Source: an uncultured Acetobacteraceae bacterium
Lineage (GTDB): Bacteria; Pseudomonadota; Alphaproteobacteria; Acetobacterales; Acetobacteraceae
Length of the DNA: 64,000 bases
Direction: 5' to 3'
Assembly (NCBI GenBank): GCA_903877125.1
Contig: CAIRCM010000098.1
Span: 1 to 64,000, forward strand
Positions 33,855 to 43,081 of this stretch are shown piece after piece. Both the position numbers and the translations under genes were made by a program. Each line of letters opens with the position of its first letter. The first letter of the stretch is position 1. The notes beneath the pieces are model-generated. The model was not told the DNA's origin. It saw nothing but the letters and a program-made list of their open reading frames with translations, and did not search any database.

Positions 33855-34820
33855 TCGCAGCGCCGGCTGAATCGCCGCCAGAACGGCGGCAACCGTGATG
33901 CGTGCGGTTCCCCCCTGCTTTTCGTAACCCCCTGGGGGCTCGATCGGCACGATCCGGGCACTGTGAGAGATCGGTTCGGTGGCGCCGAACATGCCGAAGG
34001 TCTGGCACCCCACCGCCGCGGCGATGTTCATCACCCCAGTATCGTTGCCCACGTAAAACGCCGAAGCCGAACATAGCGCGGCGACCTCGGCAAGGTTCCA
34101 GCCGATGGCGGGAACGACGCCATCCAGACCGGCGGCGATCGCGTTCGCCAGTCCATCCTCGGCCGGACCGCCGGACAGCACCACCCGAATGTTTCCGTTT
34201 CGCAGCACGGCTTCGGCCAGCGCTCGGAATTTTTCCGCGCCCCATTGCTTATACGGTTCGGAGCTGCCGATGCCGAACACAACGAACCGGCCTGTGCCGA
34301 TGCGCGATACGATTTTGTCCAAAGCCAAGGGCGACACGGGCAGGATCGGTTCGGGATCGGCAATCGGGATGCCGGCCTTGTTCAGCCACAGCGTCGCCTG
34401 CTGAAACGGATGCCGCTTGAGATCCGGCGCGGCGAGGAACGGGCGGCGATTGAGGAACAGGCGCTGTACCCCGAACCCATAGCCGTAGCGTTCGGGAATC
34501 CCGGCCAAAGCGGTGTAGACCGCCAGTGTCTTGCTGTGGTGCAGCAGATAGACCCGATCGAACCGGCGCGCGCGCAGCCGTGCGATGAAGCTGACCGCGC
34601 CCAGGCCTTCGTCTCGCCCGCGCCGGTTTTCCGGGTTGCGATCAATCCACAGGCAGTCGGAAACCGTGGTCTCGGCACTGAAAATCTGGTCCGCGGCGGA
34701 GCGGGGCTTGGTCACGAGGGTAACCGGACCGCCGGTATACGCGGCAATGGCTCTGATATGCGGCAGATGCCAGATCGTGTCGCCGATACCGGGCAAGGGC
34801 TGGATGACCGCGACTTTCAT
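33846..34820 (-). CDS. Glycosyltransferase family 9 (heptosyltransferase-like)
   Basis: 324 aa, GT-B fold. MKVAVIQPLPGIGDTIWHLPHIRAIA is the typical N-terminal acceptor-domain loop. The C-terminal donor domain has GRFVVFGIGSSEPYKQWGAEKFRALA, VVLSGGPAED and the ADP-heptose-site-like YVGNDTGVMNIAAAVG with FGATEP. Adds heptose or a related sugar to LPS core or another glycan at the cytoplasmic face. Start at 34820 (ATGA overlap with the upstream ligase-like gene); the ORF track adds 55 residues. Confidence 0.85.
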   Translation of the reverse strand: MKVAVIQPLPGIGDTIWHLPHIRAIAAYTGGPVTLVTKPRSAADQIFSAETTVSDCLWIDRNPENRRGRDEGLGAVSFIARLRARRFDRVYLLHHSKTLAVYTALAGIPERYGYGFGVQRLFLNRRPFLAAPDLKRHPFQQATLWLNKAGIPIADPEPILPVSPLALDKIVSRIGTGRFVVFGIGSSEPYKQWGAEKFRALAEAVLRNGNIRVVLSGGPAEDGLANAIAAGLDGVVPAIGWNLAEVAALCSASAFYVGNDTGVMNIAAAVGCQTFGMFGATEPISHSARIVPIEPPGGYEKQGGTARITVAAVLAAIQPALRSV

Positions 34821-36076
34821 TGGGGTTTGGCGCGCCCATGGGCCTCGGCCATCGCCCAGCCCAGCAGCAGATAGAACCAGCCACTCATGGGCATGGTCCA
34901 GAAGGACGGGGTGGACTGGATCGGGAACAACTGGGACAGCATCGCCGCGAAAAGGCCCACGCGCATTGGGTCGGGATCGCGCCAAAGGCCGCGACCCAGC
35001 CGGATCAGGCAGGCGAGACCGAAGGCGCAGAACAGCAGCAGGCCGGGCACGCCGCCGTCGGCCAGCGCCTGGGCATAGAAATTATGCGGATGGTTCCAAC
35101 AGATGTCCTTGCCGCCCCCGTCCGGCACCGACCCGTCGAAACTGGGCCGAAAATAGCGCGGGTCGGGACAGCCGACACGGAAACCGTCGAACCCCAGGCC
35201 ACTGACCGGATTCTGCCGCCCGATCTCATAGGCACGATTGTACATCTCGCCATAGGCCCCAACCGCGAAGCCGGCCGCCATGGTTTCCGAACGAGTAACC
35301 ATATGCTCGTAGGTTTTGGGCGAGATCACAGCGAAGCTGGGGATGAGCAGAACCATGAGCGCCAGCCCCGCCAGCGCCATCGGTCGCATACGGCGGATGA
35401 GCAGCGCGGCGGTTGCCACGCTGCCGATCATGATCAACACCGGAATGCGCTGCCCCACGATGACCACGACCGCGATGCCACCCAGCAGGATGATGTATGG
35501 CAGGAAGCGGCGGTCGAGGTAGCGGGCAGCAAACGGTATGATCGTCGGCGGCAATATGCGCGCCATCAACGGCGCCGCGCGGGCGGTGCCAAACGGGCCG
35601 GTCAACAGCGTGTCCCAGGCCTTGGGCACGCCGTACAGGCTGACCCCGAAGATGAACTGGAACACCAGATGCACCGCCACGTACGCGGCACAGCCGGCGA
35701 TCAGGTTGAACATCCAGCGCCGCTGCCGTTCGTCGCGCAGCACGCCGAAGGCCAGCGACGCGGCGAACATCGGATAGCGCAAAGCCATCGCACCCTGCGC
35801 CAAGCCGCGTGGGCCATCCTCCCCCAGACTTAGGGCGGGAATTGGCAGCGAGCAGATGACCAGCCACGCCCACCAGGCCAGCCCGAGCACCACCCATGGC
35901 GTTTTGAGCCAGCCCCATGCGCCGGTCGCGGCGCAGCGTAACAGAAAGCAGACTGCCGCGACGGACACCGTGGCCTCGGCGATCCCGTGTGCGTGCATGA
36001 GTGCCAGCGGTGTCAGGAACGCCGCGATCAGTGCCGCGCGGTCGACCGATGGCAGGAATCTGGGATCGTTCAGCAT
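34817..36076 (-). CDS. O-antigen ligase family (Wzy/WaaL-like) membrane protein
   Basis: 419 aa, about eleven helices, from the ATG at 36076 (MLNDPRFLPSVDRAALIAAF). A large periplasmic loop carries NPVSGLGFDGFRVGC and ICWNHPHNFYAQALADGGVPGLLL, the H-N-x-x-L-type motif of the Wzy_C superfamily. Such proteins ligate O-antigen to lipid A-core or polymerise repeat units at the periplasmic face. Coupled by ATGA overlap to the GT9 gene, so the pair probably serves LPS assembly. Confidence 0.82.
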   Translation of the reverse strand: MLNDPRFLPSVDRAALIAAFLTPLALMHAHGIAEATVSVAAVCFLLRCAATGAWGWLKTPWVVLGLAWWAWLVICSLPIPALSLGEDGPRGLAQGAMALRYPMFAASLAFGVLRDERQRRWMFNLIAGCAAYVAVHLVFQFIFGVSLYGVPKAWDTLLTGPFGTARAAPLMARILPPTIIPFAARYLDRRFLPYIILLGGIAVVVIVGQRIPVLIMIGSVATAALLIRRMRPMALAGLALMVLLIPSFAVISPKTYEHMVTRSETMAAGFAVGAYGEMYNRAYEIGRQNPVSGLGFDGFRVGCPDPRYFRPSFDGSVPDGGGKDICWNHPHNFYAQALADGGVPGLLLFCAFGLACLIRLGRGLWRDPDPMRVGLFAAMLSQLFPIQSTPSFWTMPMSGWFYLLLGWAMAEAHGRAKPQ

Positions 36077-36463
36077 CGGGCGCGTGGTGCCAGCCGCCGC
36101 GTCCGGGGGCAAGGGGTATCCGTCAGGACCCGCAGCTTTGGGTGCCGAGCCAGATGCCCAAAGCGGTGCTGTCGAGGGTTTGAGGCGGCTTGCGAACGCA
36201 GATGACGATATGGCCCTCGACGATACCAAGGGCCACGAGGACGCCTTTTTAGACCTCAGGCACATCGGGACCGAGCTTGCCGCGCACAACCAGAGAAATG
36301 CGCCTCGGACCGGACGTCGATCCGATCGCAATGTCGGTCGCGTTTAAGGATTATTCCTATATCGATATGTAACCGAACCGGACAATTCACGTTCGGTTGA
36401 CTTGAATGGGCTGGTCCTGGTTTCATAATTCCGACGTACGGTCGAGGCACCTCAGGGGGGCGA
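36077..36463. other. Intergenic region upstream of the O-antigen ligase-like gene
   Basis: 387 bp between divergent genes. The minus strand has a short protein-like stretch (VLVALGIVEGHIVICVRKPP) at about 36113-36345, but it has a TAA inside and a stop soon after, with no good start, so I do not call it a gene. The AT-richer part at 36345-36400 is the best candidate for promoters. Confidence 0.35.
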
Positions 36464-37282
36464 ATGGCGCACGAAATGTGGAACCCGGTGCCGGTGCCGG
36501 CGCAAGTCCCGGTGACCGAGGGACACGTGGATGTCCGGGGTACGAAATTGTGGTACTGGGATACGGGGGGCGATGGCCACCCGGTGATCCTTCTGCATGC
36601 GGGCACGCAGAGCGCGGCCGGCTGGGTCTATCAGCAGCCCGCGCTGGCGCAAGCAGGATACCGGGCGATCGGCTATTCCCGGCGAGGGTATTTCCAATCC
36701 GATTCAACAACAGATGACGCTTGGACGGTCGCCGACGATCTCCACCATCTGGTCACGCAACTGGATTTGTCCAAGGTAGACCTGGTCGGTGCCGCGCAAG
36801 GCGGGTTCGTGGCTTTGGACTACCTTTTCGCGCATCCCGAACGGGTCCGCGGGGTCGCGATCGTGTCGTCCTATATGGGAATCCAGGAACCCGACTACGC
36901 AGCGGTCAACGCCCGCCTGCGCCCGCCGTTTTTCGCCTCCCTGCCGCACGATTTTCAGGAACTCTCGCCGTCCTACCGCGCCGGCAATCCTCAGGGTGTG
37001 GCGGACTGGCATGCGGAAGAACGACGCGCGGTCACCGGAAAACGCATCGCGCCGGTTTTGGGAACGACCCCGACTTGGGCACGGCTGGAAGCGATCCGCC
37101 ACAAGGTCCTGCTGGCAACCGGCGATTCCGATCTCTACGTGCCGCCGTCGCTGTTGCGCATGCAGGCGAGCCATATTCCTGGCGCCGAAACACATATCGT
37201 GCCGGAGGCAGGGCATTCGCCCTATTGGGAACAGCCGGACCTGTTCAACAGGATATTGCTGGCATTCCTGGGACGGCTATAG
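36464..37282 (+). CDS. Alpha/beta hydrolase-fold protein with Ala at the nucleophile position
   Basis: 272 aa. Standard fold: VILLHAGTQSAAGW (oxyanion region), YSRRGYFQSD, LATGDSDLYVPP (acid) and VPEAGHSPYWEQP (His). The nucleophile elbow, usually G-x-S-x-G, reads VGAAQGG, so Ser is replaced by Ala. Either the group uses another mechanism (cofactor-free, non-hydrolytic) or this protein is inactive. Related sequences with GTAAGG exist to my knowledge, so this may be a family trait. Monocistronic; convergent with the pgpA-ggt gene, two bases between stops. Confidence 0.75.
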   Translation: MAHEMWNPVPVPAQVPVTEGHVDVRGTKLWYWDTGGDGHPVILLHAGTQSAAGWVYQQPALAQAGYRAIGYSRRGYFQSDSTTDDAWTVADDLHHLVTQLDLSKVDLVGAAQGGFVALDYLFAHPERVRGVAIVSSYMGIQEPDYAAVNARLRPPFFASLPHDFQELSPSYRAGNPQGVADWHAEERRAVTGKRIAPVLGTTPTWARLEAIRHKVLLATGDSDLYVPPSLLRMQASHIPGAETHIVPEAGHSPYWEQPDLFNRILLAFLGRL

Positions 37283-37283
37283 G

Positions 37284-39488
37284 TCAATAGCCGATCGCCG
37301 CCCCAGCCGGGCGGCGGGGATCGCTGGCACCGTAAAACAAACCGGGCCGCATCCCGCCCGTCGCCGACTCATCGTTGCCCGCCGATCCCGCCTGCTGCTC
37401 GGCGAGCGTGCCGCCGACGACGATCAGGGCCGCGGCGCCCCAGGGCCGTTGTTCGACGATCTTGTATCCCATCGCCGTCAGCGCGGCCTTGGTGTCGGCC
37501 GACAGCGCGAAGGGTTCGGCGACGATCCGGTCAGGCAGCCATTGGTGATGGATCCGCGGGGCATCGACCGCGGCCTGCGGCGCCATGCCGTGATCGATCG
37601 CGTTCAACGCCACCTGGAGCACGATGGTGATAATCCGCGGACCCCCGGGGGAGCCCAGCACCATCGACAGATGACCGTCATGCAGCACGATGGTCGGTGT
37701 CATGGAGGACAAGGGCCGCTTGCCCGGCGCGATCGCGTTGTTGGTGCCCTGCACCAGACCGAACAGATTGGCGCTGCCGGGTTTGGTCGTGAAGTCATCC
37801 ATCTCGTCGTTCAGCAGAAACCCCGCCCCGGGCGCGATCACGTTGGCGCCGAAGGCACCGTTCAGGGTGAACGTCACCGCGACCGCGTTGCCGCGTTCGT
37901 CGGCCACCGAATAATGCGTCGTCTCCGGATGTTCGTGCGGCGCGACTCCGGCCCCCAGTGCCTCGGACGGCGTCGCCTTGTCGGTGATCGCCCCCCGGAT
38001 GCCCGCCGCGTGTTCCGGTGAAAGCAGCCACTCCACCGGATTGGCGACGAAGGCGGGATCGCCGAGATAGGTATTGCGGTCGAAGAAGCCGTGCCGCATC
38101 GCTTCCGCGATCGGATGGATCGTGGCCGCGGCATTGAACCCGCCGGCGCGCAGATCGTAGCCCTGCAACACCCCCAGGATTTCGCACAAAGCGACGCCGC
38201 CCGAGGACGGCGGCGGCGCCGACAAAAACACATAGCCGCGATACGAGCAGGATAACGGTTCGGACTGTGCGATTTTATAGGCCGCGAAATCGGCTGAGGT
38301 CAGCGCGCCGTGCGATGCCGCTTCGATCCTGGCGGGGATCGCACCATGGTAGAAAGCGTCGGGACCTTGCGTGGCGATAGCGGCCAAGGTCGCGGCCAGT
38401 TCCGGTTGGACCAGACGTTCCCCCGTCCGGTATGGCGCGCCGTCCGGGTGAAGAAAGATGCGGGCAACGTCGGTATCGCGGCGCAGCTTGGCCGCCCCGC
38501 GCGCGAAAAGATCGGCATCGGCGTTGGTCAGGACAAACCCATCCCTGGCCAGCGCGATGGCTGGCGCCATGACCGTCGCGCGCGGCAAGGTGCCATATTG
38601 CACCAGCGCCGCATCCAGACCGGCAACCGTGCCGGGCACCCCGACGGCCTTCCAGCCATGCAGGCTGGCGTCCGGGATGAGCTTGCCCTGCGCATCGAGA
38701 AACATCGTCGCGGTCGCGGCGGCGGGCGCGGTTTCGCGAAAATTGATGAAAATGCTCCGCCCGTCGCCCAACCGGGCAACCAGGAAGCCTCCGCCGCCGA
38801 TGTTGCCGCAGCAGGGGTTCGTGACAGCCTCGGCGTATCCCACCGCCACCGCCGCATCGACGGCGTTGCCGCCCTGTTTCAGGATCGCGACACCGGCCTC
38901 GGTCGCCAGACGGTGGCCGGAGACGACCATGCCATGCTGTGCTTCCACAGCCGGAGGCGACGCCGCATGCGCCCCGGCCACCAGGAACAGGGCCTGAAAC
39001 CCGCTGACAATGGCCAGTCCGATCCGCACGGCAACCGCATCGCCGCCGAACGCGCCCAGGCCGCGGAGCGCGAGCAGCACGCCGGCCGCCATCGCACCGG
39101 CGATGACATCGTCGGCCATCACGCCCGCCGGCGTATGCCACCGGTCCGCCCAGCCAACCGGCCCGGGTTTCCAAATGTCGAACAGGCGGAACAAGGCGAA
39201 GGCGGCGAGCAAACCCAACCACGAGAGGGCGCCAAGACCGAGCAGGGCGATCCATTGCCCGGCGAATTCGTCGATGACGATCCAGCCGGGATCCCCCTTG
39301 GCCTCGCTGGCCTGAACGGCCCACACGCCGCCGGCCGCGATCGCCACCGCCGCGCCCGCCAGCAACCAGGGTGATTGGGAGAAAAGAAGGGCCCCCAGGG
39401 CCAGCGCGACCAGCGACCCAGCCGTACCCGGCGCCACCGGAAAATACCCCGACCCGCAGCCGCTGGCGATGAAACGGGCGATTGTCAT
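37284..39488 (-). CDS. Phosphatidylglycerophosphatase A fused to gamma-glutamyltransferase
   Basis: 734 aa in one open frame. Residues 1-150 are PgpA: FPVAPGTAGSLVAL, VIDEFAGQW, FRLFDIWKPGPVGWAD and VMADDVIAG; the enzyme dephosphorylates PGP to phosphatidylglycerol in the inner membrane. Residues 155-178 (RIGLAIVSGFQALFLVAGAHA) look like the signal peptide of the second protein, and 180-734 are a complete gamma-glutamyltransferase: NIGGGGF, PETTHYSVADERGNAVAVT (autocleavage Thr) and GGPRIIT. Val154 is GTG, so independent initiation of the GGT is possible. Overlaps the upstream hydrolase gene by ATGA. Confidence 0.85.
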   Translation of the reverse strand: MTIARFIASGCGSGYFPVAPGTAGSLVALALGALLFSQSPWLLAGAAVAIAAGGVWAVQASEAKGDPGWIVIDEFAGQWIALLGLGALSWLGLLAAFALFRLFDIWKPGPVGWADRWHTPAGVMADDVIAGAMAAGVLLALRGLGAFGGDAVAVRIGLAIVSGFQALFLVAGAHAASPPAVEAQHGMVVSGHRLATEAGVAILKQGGNAVDAAVAVGYAEAVTNPCCGNIGGGGFLVARLGDGRSIFINFRETAPAAATATMFLDAQGKLIPDASLHGWKAVGVPGTVAGLDAALVQYGTLPRATVMAPAIALARDGFVLTNADADLFARGAAKLRRDTDVARIFLHPDGAPYRTGERLVQPELAATLAAIATQGPDAFYHGAIPARIEAASHGALTSADFAAYKIAQSEPLSCSYRGYVFLSAPPPSSGGVALCEILGVLQGYDLRAGGFNAAATIHPIAEAMRHGFFDRNTYLGDPAFVANPVEWLLSPEHAAGIRGAITDKATPSEALGAGVAPHEHPETTHYSVADERGNAVAVTFTLNGAFGANVIAPGAGFLLNDEMDDFTTKPGSANLFGLVQGTNNAIAPGKRPLSSMTPTIVLHDGHLSMVLGSPGGPRIITIVLQVALNAIDHGMAPQAAVDAPRIHHQWLPDRIVAEPFALSADTKAALTAMGYKIVEQRPWGAAALIVVGGTLAEQQAGSAGNDESATGGMRPGLFYGASDPRRPAGAAIGY

Positions 39489-40315
39489 GCGAGAAACCTA
39501 TCCAATGCGGCGGCGACCGGAACCTCGGCCAGGGAAGGCGCGTGCCCGATCCCGGGCAGGCTCACCACGATCATGTCAGGCCGCTGGGCCCGCATTCGCG
39601 CGACGGTGTCGGGCGCCAGCACGGTGCTGACCGCGCCGTGGACCAACATCAGCGGCACCGAGGCCAATGCGCCGAACAAAGGCCAGAGGTCGCGTCGCGG
39701 TTCGTCGAGAAGCTGGGCCACCCGCAGATCCCAGTTGGGATGAAAGCGCCCGTCATCGCCGCGGCAGAAGGTCAGGGCCGCCATTTCGGCCCAGTCCGCG
39801 TCGGTTTCCAGCGACAGCGGTGGCAGGTGGGTGCGCAGCCAGGCGACGCAGGATGCGGCGTCCGGCAGCGCCGGATCGGTGCCGACGATCGCTTTGATAT
39901 CGGCCACGCCGCCAGAGGGAACGTCGGGACCGATATCGTTCAATACCACGCGCCGGATCAGCCCGGGCCGGGCGGCGGCGAGACCCATGGACAGCAGCCC
40001 ACCGAAACTGGTGCCGATGGCGATGGCATGCGGGACATGCAGCGCGGCGCAAACGTCCAGCACATCCCGCAGGCATGCCTCCGGCCCGTAGCGTGCGATG
40101 CCGCGGGCACGGCCCGAAGCGCCGCGTCCGGCGTAATCCAACGAGATCACGCGCCGCTTCGTTCCGTGCCGAGCGGCCAGCGTGGCGAAATCGCCGGCCG
40201 TGCGCACCAGGCCGGGGAGGCACAGCAGCGGCAGTGCCTGATTGCCATCAGCCCATTCGCGCGCGACCAGCGGCAAACCATCCGTCGCAGTGATACGATG
40301 GGTCAGTTCGCCCAT
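39485..40315 (-). CDS. Alpha/beta hydrolase
   Basis: 276 aa from the ATG at 40315, which overlaps the slt 3' end by 13 nt. Complete triad: nucleophile elbow IAIGTSFGGLLSMG (Ser), the acid near the VLVHGA strand and GIGHAPSLAE (His); oxyanion region LLCLPGLVRTAGDF. Resembles carboxylesterase/epoxide-hydrolase-like proteins. Substrate unknown. Middle gene of the slt - hydrolase - pgpA/ggt overlapping unit. Confidence 0.8.
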   Translation of the reverse strand: MGELTHRITATDGLPLVAREWADGNQALPLLCLPGLVRTAGDFATLAARHGTKRRVISLDYAGRGASGRARGIARYGPEACLRDVLDVCAALHVPHAIAIGTSFGGLLSMGLAAARPGLIRRVVLNDIGPDVPSGGVADIKAIVGTDPALPDAASCVAWLRTHLPPLSLETDADWAEMAALTFCRGDDGRFHPNWDLRVAQLLDEPRRDLWPLFGALASVPLMLVHGAVSTVLAPDTVARMRAQRPDMIVVSLPGIGHAPSLAEVPVAAALDRFLA

Positions 40316-42147
40316 TGCGCCAGGAGCACTGGCGCGGCGGACCCGAGGCGGGCGCGATAGATCACCGCATTCTCCAGCACCCGCTGCACGTAGTTGCGGG
40401 TTTCCGCGAAGGGGATCAATTCCAGCCAATCGGTCATCGCGACGCCGTTCGCGCGGGGATCACCGTTGTCGGCAAGCCATTGGTCCACCCGGTGCGGCCC
40501 CGCGTTGTAGGCGGCGGCGGCCAAAGGCAGGGACCCACCGAACCGGTCCAGAACCTCCTGCAGATAGGACGTGCCCAGCAGCATGTTCTCCTGCGCGTCG
40601 ATGGTCAGTGTCGGGATCGACACGGGCCGTCCCAGCTTTTTGGCCACGGCTTTGGCGGTAAACGGCATCAGTTGCATCAGCCCGCGTGCCCCCGAAGGAC
40701 TGATGGCGCCGACATCGAAGTTGCTTTCCTGCCGGATGATGCTCAGGGATGTCGCCTCATCCGGCGGCATCGGCGGGTGAAGTGGAACCGGCCAACCCGC
40801 GCGCGGCAGCGACAGGCCGTCTCGGCCCATGCGGCGTGCGATCATGATGGCGGCGTCCGGTAACCCCAGGCGTATCGCCAGATCGGCGGTCAGCGCGCGT
40901 TCGGCCGGATCGGGGGCCAATTCGTCCATCCGCGCGAGGAAATATCGCGCCCGCGGTGCGTCGCCCCAGGCCACCAGCCAAGACGCGGCGCGGACGACTT
41001 CATGTCCGGCGAATGCCTGCGCGGTGTCCTTGCTCCAGACGGGGTCGCTCGCGTCGTTGATGCGCTTGTTCAGCGCCGCGGTGTCCTCACCTAACGCCAC
41101 CGCGGCGAGCTGGCCGTAGAACGTGGTGGTCCAGGCCGCGGCCTGTTCGTACTCAGGCTTGGGATCCTGGCCCATCGCCGCCAGCGTGCGACCCAGCCAG
41201 TAATGTGCCCGCCCCTGGGTGATCGCGGCGGGAGAAACAGCCGCGAGCGTCTTGAAATGCGCCAGTGCCTGCGCGGGTTGCTTAAGTCGGCGCAACGCGA
41301 TGAAGCCGGCCAGAAATTCCGCATCCGCCACCTGCTCGGCGCCGGTCTGACCATGTGCGAGCGTCAGATCGTACGCTGCCTGATCCTGACCTCGTTTCAA
41401 CAGGGCCCGCACGAGGAACTGCCGTTCGTTCCAGAACGCGACCTGATGGTCGGCCGCCTGTTGCTGGGCCGTCTGGGCCTGTTGCTTCCAAAGCACGAGC
41501 GCGCCCGTGATATCCTCGGCGGCGCGCAGTGACTTCGCCTGGCCAAGGACCACGGCCGGCGCCGTCGCCACCATGGCTTTGTGCGCGGCGTCCAGGCGGG
41601 CGATCTGCCGGTCCGCGGCTTGCGGCGATGACCATGCGAGATTCGCGTATCGGGTCCATTCGTCGTCCGCCGTCAGCACGCTCGCCCAGCGTTGCAGAAA
41701 GGCGACTTCGGTCGCCGGATCGGTGATCCCGGTCGTCCAGGCTTGGCGGGCGAGGTCGGGAGCGTTCAATTCCGCCGCGCAGCGGATCAGTGCCGCGGTC
41801 ATTGTCGGTTTCGGCGTTGTGCATTGGGCGACGGCAACGGCGCGATCCGGTTCGAGGGCCAATGCTTCCTGCCGGCGACGTTCGAGCAGCGCCTGGGCCG
41901 GCCAGTCCGGGTTCGCGGCGATGAAACTCGCGATCTCGGCGGTGTGGGCGGCGTTGGGTGCGATCATGCGGTAGAAGCGCACCAGCTTCGCGGCGACGGG
42001 GTCGGCGATCCCCGCCACCGCGGCCTGGGCTTCAGCCCAGCGATCCGCTCGGATCAGCGGTACGGGGCTTGGCGAATCGGCGCGCGCGACTTGGCTGGCG
42101 CCGAACAGCGCGAGAGAAGCGACAATCGAACGGCTGATGCTGCGCAT
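40303..42147 (-). CDS. slt: Soluble lytic murein transglycosylase
   Basis: 614 aa. Signal peptide (SRSIVASLALFGASQVARA), then a long superhelical alpha-domain (about 30-430) and a C-terminal goose-lysozyme-like SLT domain: SIIRQESNFDVGAISPSGARG (catalytic Glu), LMQLMP, LAAAAYNAGPHRV and ETRNYVQRVL. Cleaves the MurNAc-GlcNAc bond, leaving 1,6-anhydroMurNAc, in the periplasm. First gene of a three-gene overlapping unit. Confidence 0.92.
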   Translation of the reverse strand: MRSISRSIVASLALFGASQVARADSPSPVPLIRADRWAEAQAAVAGIADPVAAKLVRFYRMIAPNAAHTAEIASFIAANPDWPAQALLERRRQEALALEPDRAVAVAQCTTPKPTMTAALIRCAAELNAPDLARQAWTTGITDPATEVAFLQRWASVLTADDEWTRYANLAWSSPQAADRQIARLDAAHKAMVATAPAVVLGQAKSLRAAEDITGALVLWKQQAQTAQQQAADHQVAFWNERQFLVRALLKRGQDQAAYDLTLAHGQTGAEQVADAEFLAGFIALRRLKQPAQALAHFKTLAAVSPAAITQGRAHYWLGRTLAAMGQDPKPEYEQAAAWTTTFYGQLAAVALGEDTAALNKRINDASDPVWSKDTAQAFAGHEVVRAASWLVAWGDAPRARYFLARMDELAPDPAERALTADLAIRLGLPDAAIMIARRMGRDGLSLPRAGWPVPLHPPMPPDEATSLSIIRQESNFDVGAISPSGARGLMQLMPFTAKAVAKKLGRPVSIPTLTIDAQENMLLGTSYLQEVLDRFGGSLPLAAAAYNAGPHRVDQWLADNGDPRANGVAMTDWLELIPFAETRNYVQRVLENAVIYRARLGSAAPVLLAQWAN

Positions 42148-42287
42148 AGCCTTCTTGTAGCCCGTTGGCGCTTAAGAAGGAACCGCGAAGACAGGCCTCG
42201 CGATGAACGCTTCGCGCGGGACCACCGTCGTGGGAACCTGTTGGTCTGGATCGTCGGACCGGACCGCCCGCTCAAGCCCGGTCCTGC

Positions 42288-42724
42288 TTAATCCCGCTTG
42301 GTGCCGAGCCCGATGCTTTTCGCGAGTTCAGACCGCCGCTCCGCGTAATCCGGGGCGACCATCGGGTAGTTCGGCGGCAAATCCCAGCGCGCACGGTAGG
42401 CCTCGGGCGTCAATCCGTGCGCGCTTGCAGATGCCGTTTCAGTGTTTTCTGCTTTTTGCCATCTTCCAGGCAGATAATGTATTCGTTGAAAACGGAAGCC
42501 TCGGGCGGCACCGCTGGAACCAACGCCTCATGCTCATGCTCATGCTCCTGTTCATGATGCGCTTCGGTCTGGTGCGCGTCGCCGCCGACGCTGCTCAATG
42601 CTTCGTATGCCGAACGGATTAAATCGGGTAATTCATCCGCGCTGACCGTGTTATGCCCGACATGGGCGACGACGACGCGGGCGGTCAGTGCGAGAACAGT
42701 TGTGTTGTCGGACGAATCGTCCAT
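42288..42724 (-). pseudogene. MucR/Ros-type zinc-finger regulator, frameshifted
   Basis: The ORF at 42410-42724 begins MDDSSDNTTVLALTARVVVAHVG, has a His/Glu-rich linker ([13 protein letters not shown]) and the zinc-finger start [18 protein letters not shown], then ends RTD-stop. In the adjacent frame the normal remainder follows at once: [20 protein letters not shown], then [20 protein letters not shown], to a TAA at 42288. Adding one base near 42412-42420 restores a full MucR of about 145 aa. MucR proteins are H-NS-like global silencers or cell-cycle and exopolysaccharide regulators. As written, the finger's last His and the C-terminal helix are lost. Confidence 0.8.
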
Positions 42725-42820
42725 TGTTTGCCCTTTCGGCGACTATGATTGGGCCCATATAAGGCAGAGAAATGGCAGCCGGCAATACGCTGAAGACCAG
42801 TATATTATGAAGGATCAGTC

Positions 42821-43081
42821 ATGGCATCAGAGCAAACCGAGGCGGATACGGTACCCGACCGCGAGATCGATATCACCGGCGATTTATGCCCCATGACCTT
42901 CGTGCGTACGCGTCTCGCGCTCGATCGTATGTCGGCGGGTCAGGTACTGAAGGTGCGCTTGCGCGGGGATGAACCGCTACGAAACGTTCCGCGCACCGCT
43001 CAAGAGCAGGGTCATGCCGTGATATCGTTAAAAATGGGCACTGATGGGATCGCTACGTTGTATCTGCGCCGGGGCGCTTGA
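42821..43081 (+). CDS. TusA-family sulfurtransferase-like protein
   Basis: 86 aa. Typical TusA/SirA: REIDITGDLCPMTFVRTRLALDRM with the active Cys in the C-P-x motif, then VLKVRLRGDEPLRNVPRTAQEQGH. Full-length small IF3-like fold with a ten-residue N-terminal extension. TusA relays persulfide sulfur for tRNA thiolation, molybdopterin or other sulfur trafficking; which role applies here is not clear. GAAGGAT precedes the ATG. Convergent with rimI, overlapping by 29 nt. Confidence 0.85.
   Translation: MASEQTEADTVPDREIDITGDLCPMTFVRTRLALDRMSAGQVLKVRLRGDEPLRNVPRTAQEQGHAVISLKMGTDGIATLYLRRGA

Noticed and set aside
36113-36345. Protein-like minus-strand stretch VLVALGIVEGHIVICVRKPP
   Set aside because: A TAA interrupts it, no start or ribosome-binding site is seen and I know no family; too weak to call even as a pseudogene.
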